Assembly: GCA_030620935.1 (NCBI GenBank)
Contig: JAUXIP010000042.1
Span: 1 to 10,453 of the forward strand
Direction of reading: 5' to 3'
From: Deltaproteobacteria bacterium
GTDB taxonomy: Bacteria; Desulfobacterota_B; Binatia; UBA9968
Length of the DNA: 10,453 bases
Under the pieces are notes generated by a model. The model saw only the letters and a list, made by a program, of their open reading frames with translations. It ran no database searches and was not told the origin of the DNA. This document shows, one piece after another, positions 7,638-10,453 of this stretch (position 1 is the stretch's first letter; each line of letters begins with the position of its first letter). A program made the translations under genes and the position numbers.

Positions 7638-7910
7638 TCACGCGACTTCAAGCAAAACACGTGGGTTCCTATCCGCGACGATCAATAGGGTCCTTGCGGC
7701 ACCGGAGGGTGCTCGCCGGCCTTGTTCCCAGTCTTGGAGCGTCCGAACAGAAACCCCTAATAGCTGGGCAAACCGCGCCTGGGAAAGTCCGGTTTTTCGA
7801 CGGATGCTCGCTACGTCAGGGACGTTTAGCACGCGACCATATTCTCCGCGCTTAATTTCCCGTAGCCCCTCAAGAATTTCCACCCCGATATTTCGCTTGG
7901 ACTTAGCCAT
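7638..7910 (-). CDS. NadS/HigA-type antitoxin, helix-turn-helix
   Basis: This 90-residue Xre-family DNA-binding protein would neutralise its partner toxin and repress the operon. It has the NadS layout: basic start (MAKSKRN), a conserved EILEGLREIKRGE segment (11-23), then a helix-turn-helix (about 42-64: GLSQARFAQLLGVS, VRTLQDWEQG) and the signature RRAPSGAARTLL (65-76). The ATG at 7910 is preceded by AAGGAG with a 7-nt spacer; a TTG two codons upstream is in frame but poorly placed. In the undisturbed operon the toxin's stop (TAA, 7905-7903) would overlap this start, the usual toxin-first arrangement of RelE/NadS pairs. No damage is visible. Because the toxin is frameshifted, translation of the antitoxin is no longer coupled to the toxin's stop and must rely on its own ribosome site. 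Confidence 0.88.
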   Translation of the reverse strand: MAKSKRNIGVEILEGLREIKRGEYGRVLNVPDVASIRRKTGLSQARFAQLLGVSVRTLQDWEQGRRAPSGAARTLLIVADRNPRVLLEVA

Positions 7911-8234
7911 CTTCAATCTCCTTCCGGATTTGCCTCAGAATATATGCTGGAATGTTCTCGGTTACGTTCTTCGGATAGATCGTGAGCATCCACATGATAC
8001 CCTGAGCCAAATGATACCCTGAGCCAACTTGGCGTAGTAAATGATTCTATAACCACCGCGCTTTCCTCGCCCCCGAGCCCGCCACCGAACCTTTCGTAGG
8101 CCGCCTGAGCCGGGAATGATATCTCCAGCTTGCGGGTTGCTTATCAAGAACGCCTGAAGCTCCTGATACTCGGAATCGCTCAAATACCTCTGAACAAGAC
8201 GAGTAAAGAGCTTAGTCTCAATGAAGCTGAACAT
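7903..8234 (-). pseudogene. RelE/HigB-type toxin, frameshifted by 17-bp tandem duplication
   Basis: The family's toxins are ribosome-associated mRNA endonucleases. Residues 1-74 follow it well: ETKLFTRLVQRYLSDSEYQELQ, NPQAGDIIPGSGGLRKVRW, GRGKRGGYRIIYY. After I74 the frame enters an unrelated tail and stops at 7962 (90 residues). The cause is visible: a 17-base segment is present twice in tandem (7994-8027). Removing one copy restores 104 codons ending WMLTIYPKNVTENIPAY...EIEDG, the expected C-terminus, with a TAA overlapping the antitoxin ATG. The lost part includes the last core strand and the C-terminal helix, so the present product should be inactive. The start at 8234 agrees with family N-termini and sits at the predicted transcription start, making the message leaderless. 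Reversion by slippage is possible. Confidence 0.88.
7994..8027. repeat. Exact 17-bp tandem duplication inside the toxin gene
   Basis: The plus-strand unit ATGATACCCTGAGCCAA occurs at 7994-8010 and again at 8011-8027 with no mismatch and no spacer. Since 17 is not a multiple of three, it shifts the toxin frame. Perfect identity suggests a recent event. An assembly artefact from metagenomic reads is an alternative. Confidence 0.97.
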
Positions 8235-8240
8235 TTACTG

Positions 8241-8268
8241 ATTATACGGCAGTGCCGTACCCTGTCAA
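8241..8268 (-). promoter_or_regulatory. Full-consensus promoter of the toxin-antitoxin operon with operator
   Basis: The minus strand carries a perfect TTGACA (8268-8263) and a perfect TATAAT (8246-8241), 16 nt apart. Within the spacer, and touching the -10, is a perfect 15-bp inverted repeat TACGGCA-G-TGCCGTA (8245-8259). This is the expected place for the antitoxin or toxin-antitoxin complex to bind and shut off its own promoter. The predicted start falls on or within a base or two of the toxin ATG (8234). Confidence 0.8.
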
Positions 8269-8344
8269 GCCTCACAAAAATATACAGACTGTTGTCCGCG
8301 CCGACCAAAAGAGGTCTTAGGTACCGCCAACTTGATTCTTAGTC

Positions 8345-8629
8345 TTAAGGGCTTCGAATGGGAGGTCCTAAATAAAGGGGTAGCTCTGCAAAGCGAGCCG
8401 GCTGCCGGACGTTCCGTCCTGAAATTAGTATTATTATGTCCTCGGAATTAGGCTCCCGATCTCTCCATACAAGGTACAAGACCCGACCGCGGCCTGCCTC
8501 GCGAATAGCAAAAAGGCATTCCTGATTCTCATGCCCCCGCGCCACTCCCTCTAGCGGAGGCGAAGAGAAAGTGTCAATATTCGGAAGATCAGACAGCCGC
8601 CCCAGCTCATGGCCCGGACAGCCATGCAT
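8345..8629 (-). CDS. Uncertain ORF, possible BrnT-like toxin remnant
   Basis: The 94-codon frame has a C-terminal two-thirds that resembles the core of BrnT-type toxins: DTFSSPPLEG, then ENQECLFAIREAGRGRVLYL, VWRD, and IIILISGRNVRQPARFAEL. The BrnT pattern is a RGR-hydrophobic strand followed by I-I-S-x-R and a basic helix. The usual N-terminus (W-D-x-x-K ... K-H-G-V) is missing. Upstream of about 8590 the sequence instead looks like an intron fragment, and the ATG at 8629 lies inside that and has no good ribosome site. No BrnA antitoxin follows in the 110 bp before the RelE promoter. If the likeness is real, this is a 5'-truncated toxin gene. It could also be a chance frame. Confidence 0.35.
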   Translation of the reverse strand: MHGCPGHELGRLSDLPNIDTFSSPPLEGVARGHENQECLFAIREAGRGRVLYLVWRDREPNSEDIIILISGRNVRQPARFAELPLYLGPPIRSP

Positions 8630-8710
8630 GACTCAAGTCCGGCATCGGTGGCCAACCCTTCGACGTGCGGAACTCTCATCCGCCAACAACCCGCCGGTTT
8701 ATCCCGGCGC
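8590..8710 (-). mobile_element. Fragment resembling group II intron RNA region
   Basis: Read on the minus strand, this stretch gives a conceptual translation containing PHVEGLA and GLESCMAVR. That pattern is close to the conserved EGVA...GPESC..VRE string seen when the RNA region upstream of group II intron maturase genes is translated. The corresponding DNA includes TCGAAGGGTTGGCC and GAGTCATGCATGGCTGTCC. A 6-bp GC hairpin (CGCCGG/CCGGCG, 8692-8709) lies at its 5' side. No reverse transcriptase or catalytic domain V is present, so only a relic would remain. The assignment rests on my memory of the motif. Confidence 0.5.
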
Positions 8711-8725
8711 ACAAGGAGAATAAGC

Positions 8726-8875
8726 ATGAAGCAGGACGCTCGAAAAAATTCCCACAGGCGCAAGAGGCAAAAGAGGCGCCTTGCTATGAAAAAGTACGTG
8801 GCGGAGAAAAAATCAAAGAGGGTGGTAGCGGCAAAATCGAAGACTAGGAAACGCGCATCTGCCCGCAGTACCTGA
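8726..8875 (+). CDS. Very basic 49-residue protein, unknown function
   Basis: This short gene encodes a protein with 22 Lys or Arg residues and only two acidic ones. It has an Arg/Lys block (HRRKRQKRR, 10-18), a middle MKKYVAEKKSKR, and an Ala/Lys/Ser/Arg tail like histone H1-type tails. Such a composition points to nucleic-acid or ribosome binding, but there is no fold to recognise. The start is well supported: AAGGAG (8713-8718) lies 7 nt before the ATG, and a 6-bp GC hairpin ends 3 nt before that site (8692-8709), which could limit ribosome access. A longer frame from 8609 exists; the internal start is preferred because of the ribosome site and because the extra N-terminus overlaps the intron-like relic. 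It is divergent from the toxin operon side and 160 bp from the convergent 134-residue gene. Confidence 0.6.
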   Translation: MKQDARKNSHRRKRQKRRLAMKKYVAEKKSKRVVAAKSKTRKRASARST

Positions 8876-8883
8876 CCATGGTC
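8874..8883. repeat. Short palindrome at the stop codon of the basic protein
   Basis: GACCATGGTC is a perfect 10-bp palindrome overlapping the last two bases of the stop codon. It could be a small binding site or chance. The stretch 8884-9010 otherwise shows only A/T-rich sequence and no gene. Confidence 0.2.
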
Positions 8884-9013
8884 GTCGGTGCTTATCCGGC
8901 CCTGAAAATATAAAATAATCAAAGGCTGACACGGTTTTCCCGCTGCGAGAATTCGTTAAACTTGCTAACAAAAGATTTGACCCGTTTCCCGTACTTGACC
9001 ACAGCCTTCTAAT

Positions 9014-9029
9014 GGGCGAGCCCTTTTTT
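9014..9029 (+). terminator. Weak intrinsic terminator-like site
   Basis: GGG-CGAG-CCC (9014-9023) is followed directly by six T residues. The stem is only 3-4 bp, so strength is doubtful. It lies 138 bp after the basic-protein gene on the same strand and would prevent readthrough into the opposing gene. Confidence 0.3.
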
Positions 9030-9035
9030 CTCCCG

Positions 9036-9440
9036 CTAAATTATGGCGAGGATATCCTTCTCAACCTGGGAAAGCCTATCGGCTATGGCTTTTTGGTCGA
9101 TCATCTTGCCGATTTGTTCATATCCCGCTTCTGTGACCATAGAGGGGAGTCGAGTTTTTAGCTGATCTAGAGTCCAGCGAACATTGTTCTCTATACCTTC
9201 ATCCTCCATATCATGGGCGGGAGATTTACCTGACGGGCCAATATGGTAATGCGGTTCCTTATCGAAGCAGTCGAAGCGGAGAATTCTCGTTCCCTTCTCT
9301 TTTTCGCCCGCCACGGTGATATCGAAAGTCACCCCTTCACCACCACCTTTGCCACGGCGATGATCCACCGCTATTCGCATTCCTGCCGTCTCGATAATAA
9401 TCGGCTCACTTTTCTTGGGAACAGATGTTTCATTTTCCAT
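9036..9440 (-). CDS. Conserved-looking 134-residue protein of unknown function
   Basis: This acidic, soluble protein has no signal peptide or membrane helix. An N-terminal linker (MENETSVPKKSE) leads to beta-rich sequence (IIIETAGMRIAVDHRR, then VTFDITVAGEKEK, then RILRFDCFDKEPHYHIGPSG at about 52-71), and then a helical C-terminus (NVRWTLDQLKTRLPSMVTEAGYEQIG and the KAIADRLSQVEKDIL helix). The central CFDKEPHYHIGPSGK segment, with Cys and two His, recalls a group of bacterial hypothetical proteins I have seen with RFDCF...PHYHY; I know no function for it, and the Cys/His could bind a metal. The ATG is backed by GGAGGG (9455-9450), 9 nt upstream. The frame is intact, unlike its decayed neighbours on either side, which suggests it is still in use. 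Confidence 0.75.
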   Translation of the reverse strand: MENETSVPKKSEPIIIETAGMRIAVDHRRGKGGGEGVTFDITVAGEKEKGTRILRFDCFDKEPHYHIGPSGKSPAHDMEDEGIENNVRWTLDQLKTRLPSMVTEAGYEQIGKMIDQKAIADRLSQVEKDILAII

Positions 9441-9494
9441 TGTTCACGTCCCTCCAGCGTTTTATGACTTCACGATTGCCTGCTGACAACTCAC

Positions 9495-9503
9495 TATATA
9501 CCA
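9495..9503 (-). promoter_or_regulatory. Extended -10 promoter of the 134-residue protein gene
   Basis: The minus strand reads TGGTATATA (9503-9495), an extended -10 (TGn plus 5/6 match) with no good -35. It predicts a start near 9488 and a leader of about 48 nt that keeps the ribosome site. A TTGTCA-17-CATAAA pair closer in (9489-9461) would start inside the ribosome site and is less likely. Confidence 0.35.
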
Positions 9504-9570
9504 GCTTTGATCCTTCAATCGCTAGACTGACTCACTTCAAACGATCGGCTGTTCTCCCTTTGATTTTCTC

Positions 9571-9790
9571 TTATGTCCCCCGCTTATCAGCAAAGAGTTC
9601 CAGCATCAAGAGCTGTGCCGAAGCCCCTGACCGAGATAAGGAACACAGGTTTTCTGAAGTCTCGGTAGTCACCCATTGGACAGACATCTCGATGGAACCC
9701 CGCTGCACTAACAAGCCCTCGTAGCTCTTCGGCATTTCTGAGCGAAAATGACGGGAGTTTCGTTGCTACGGGGGAAAGATGCCACGCCAT
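9571..9790 (-). pseudogene. Remnant of a SAM-dependent methyltransferase C-terminal region
   Basis: The first frame reads HLSPVATKLPSFSLRNAEELRGLVSAAGF, matching the late part of many class I methyltransferases, where a PFSLxDxEELRxLLxxAGF helix precedes a DVxVxxxTxT strand. In this frame the strand does not follow. In the next frame, from about 9695, it does: MSVQWVTTETSENL, running to a TAA at 9571. A single small indel near 9690-9700 would explain this. There is no SAM-binding N-terminal domain upstream; sequence above 9800 is unrelated. So this is at most a frameshifted 3' fragment. No ribosome site precedes the ATG at 9790. The likeness is by eye and could be overread. Confidence 0.4.
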
Positions 9791-9848
9791 TGCCTGAGAT
9801 AGTCACCGGTGTCGGGCTTTGCAATCTAAACAATCTTTTCCTGCACTT

Positions 9849-9890
9849 AAAAAACAAAAAACACCGGTGGCCTGTTGCCTCGTCCCGGTG
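9849..9890 (-). terminator. Intrinsic terminator-like hairpin on the minus strand
   Basis: Read on the minus strand, CACCGG (9890-9885) pairs with CCGGTG (9867-9862) around a 17-nt loop. It is followed at once by T6-G-T6 (9861-9849). The long T-run makes this the most convincing terminator in the window, although the loop is large. It would end minus-strand transcripts coming from the right. Confidence 0.5.
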
Positions 9891-10071
9891 CCCTACGCTC
9901 TTGAGCCGCCTGTTACCTATGGTCGATTGCTTAATTGGTTCCTCTCACCTTGCACTTACCGCTATGCCGTTTCCCCTCTCGCCTCTTTAAGCAAGTTTGC
10001 TTTGCCCTCTGCTCCTCGCGCCTCTCCCCTTCCTGATGATCCCTATTCGTATCGTGGAAATCTCATAAAAG
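9891..10071 (-). other. Purine-rich tract without a convincing gene
   Basis: On the minus strand this stretch is rich in GAGG and GCGAG words (for example GGAAGGGGAGAGGCGCGAGG and AGAGGCGAGAGGGGAAACGG). On the plus strand GCCTGTTGCC (9870-9879) and GCCTGTTACC (9908-9917) are near-repeats. Short open frames on the plus strand (9748-9990, 9819-10094) lack ribosome sites and look like products of the skewed composition. It could be a degenerate intergenic repeat, or the body of a non-coding RNA ending at the hairpin below 9890. Confidence 0.3.
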
Positions 10072-10092
10072 CTAAAAGCAGATTTGACTCTT

Positions 10093-10120
10093 AATTTCTA
10101 ATTTCTCAAGGAAAAGAAAT
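10093..10120. repeat. Tandem heptamer and AT-rich inverted repeat
   Basis: AATTTCT occurs twice in tandem (10093-10106), and ATTTCT (10101-10106) is mirrored by AGAAAT (10115-10120). These sit between the purine-rich tract and the C-rich flank of the transposase relic. The pairing is weak and no function is claimed. Confidence 0.35.
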
Positions 10121-10219
10121 AAGACAATAACGCATGCCTGGCCCCTTTTTTTTTCCTTTCTGAGCACCCTCATCGAGGCGCGCTTCCCGAGGCATTTCAA
10201 CCAGCTGCCGCCAAGACCT

Positions 10220-10330
10220 TTCGGAAGCAACGTCCCCCGGAATAATGGACGCTCGTGATCCGCGTCTACGACACACCGGCTCTCATAAAAGGCGTCTGGA
10301 TATTCAATCCGGAAGAAATGGGATTTGAGA
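10220..10330 (-). pseudogene. Degraded N-terminus of a RAYT (Y1 transposase-like) gene
   Basis: The minus strand encodes FFRIEYPDAFYESR, followed a few residues later by HERPLFRGT. RAYT proteins (REP-associated tyrosine transposases, TnpA_REP) start with a very similar string, M-x-R-P-L-R-I-E-Y-P-G-A-F-Y-H-V-x-x-R-G-N-E-R-x-x-I-F. Here the expected start codon position holds AAA. The H-V and R-G-N parts are altered, and the following HUH and tyrosine catalytic regions are absent, the frame closing at 10072 through unrelated sequence. Just beyond (plus strand 10133-10149) is GCATGCCTGGCCCCTTT, like the C-rich flank at 6017-6043. The element seems to have lost most of its gene. The larger frame 10072-10392 is not a gene in its own right. 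10393-10453 shows nothing that I can name. Confidence 0.5.
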
Positions 10331-10453
10331 GATTCTCTGCAACACGCAGGAAAAGTTAAAGGTTGCTGACTCTTTTCCCTGCAGAATCGCAATTATCACG
10401 CCTGAACATCCCGCTGGAAATTTCAACCAGATGACCTAATCTCTACGGGCTCT

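Noticed and set aside
8551..8922. 123-codon minus-strand hydrophobic frame
   Set aside because: Its Phe/Leu-rich part is the antisense of the Lys-rich basic-protein codons. Its C-terminal part is the intron-like string discussed separately.
9748..10094. Two plus-strand frames (80 and 91 codons)
   Set aside because: They have no ribosome sites, overlap each other, and arise from the pyrimidine-rich composition of the plus strand.
1..10453. CRISPR arrays, tRNA or rRNA genes
   Set aside because: I saw no regularly spaced repeats, no cloverleaf with a T-loop sequence and no ribosomal RNA signature on either strand.

Overview
The window is a GC-rich stretch from a bacterium that looks like an uncultured environmental lineage. 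The gene styles fit soil or subsurface deltaproteobacteria-like, NC10 or Rokubacteria-like genomes. No rRNA, tRNA or species marker is present, so the taxonomy is inference only.

Left part (1-7583), compact and intact. Almost the first 3.5 kb is one long minus-strand gene for an Lhr-family ATP-dependent helicase. It begins with GTG near 3454 and runs off the left edge; I followed it codon by codon with no stop or frameshift. A 225-bp divergent intergenic region separates it from a plus-strand Rieske non-haem iron oxygenase (3680-4795). Next come a 47-residue single-span membrane protein on the minus strand (4890-5033, strong Shine-Dalgarno), a minus-strand lipoprotein (5248-5889), and a plus-strand major facilitator family exporter (6306-7583). 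The gap before the exporter (about 6010-6145) holds a hairpin flanked by C-rich motifs resembling the ends of REP/RAYT-type elements.

Right part (7600-10453), an accessory region with decayed mobile or addiction genes. A RelE/HigB-type toxin and NadS-type antitoxin operon (minus) has a full-consensus promoter with a perfect operator palindrome in its spacer. The toxin is frameshifted by an exact 17-bp tandem duplication, while the antitoxin is intact. Upstream lie a possible BrnT-like toxin remnant, a fragment resembling the conserved RNA region of group II introns, and a very basic 49-residue protein on the plus strand. Then come a conserved-looking 134-residue protein of unknown function (minus), a frameshifted methyltransferase-like remnant, a minus-strand terminator-like hairpin preceded by a purine-rich tract, and the degraded N-terminus of a RAYT (Y1 transposase-like) gene.

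How the parts work together: the left genes look like independent single-gene units with their own promoters, not one pathway. The clearest unusual signal is the toxin-antitoxin locus, where a tandem duplication has silenced (possibly reversibly) the toxin next to an intact, autoregulation-ready antitoxin. All family assignments come from reading motifs; no database search was run.
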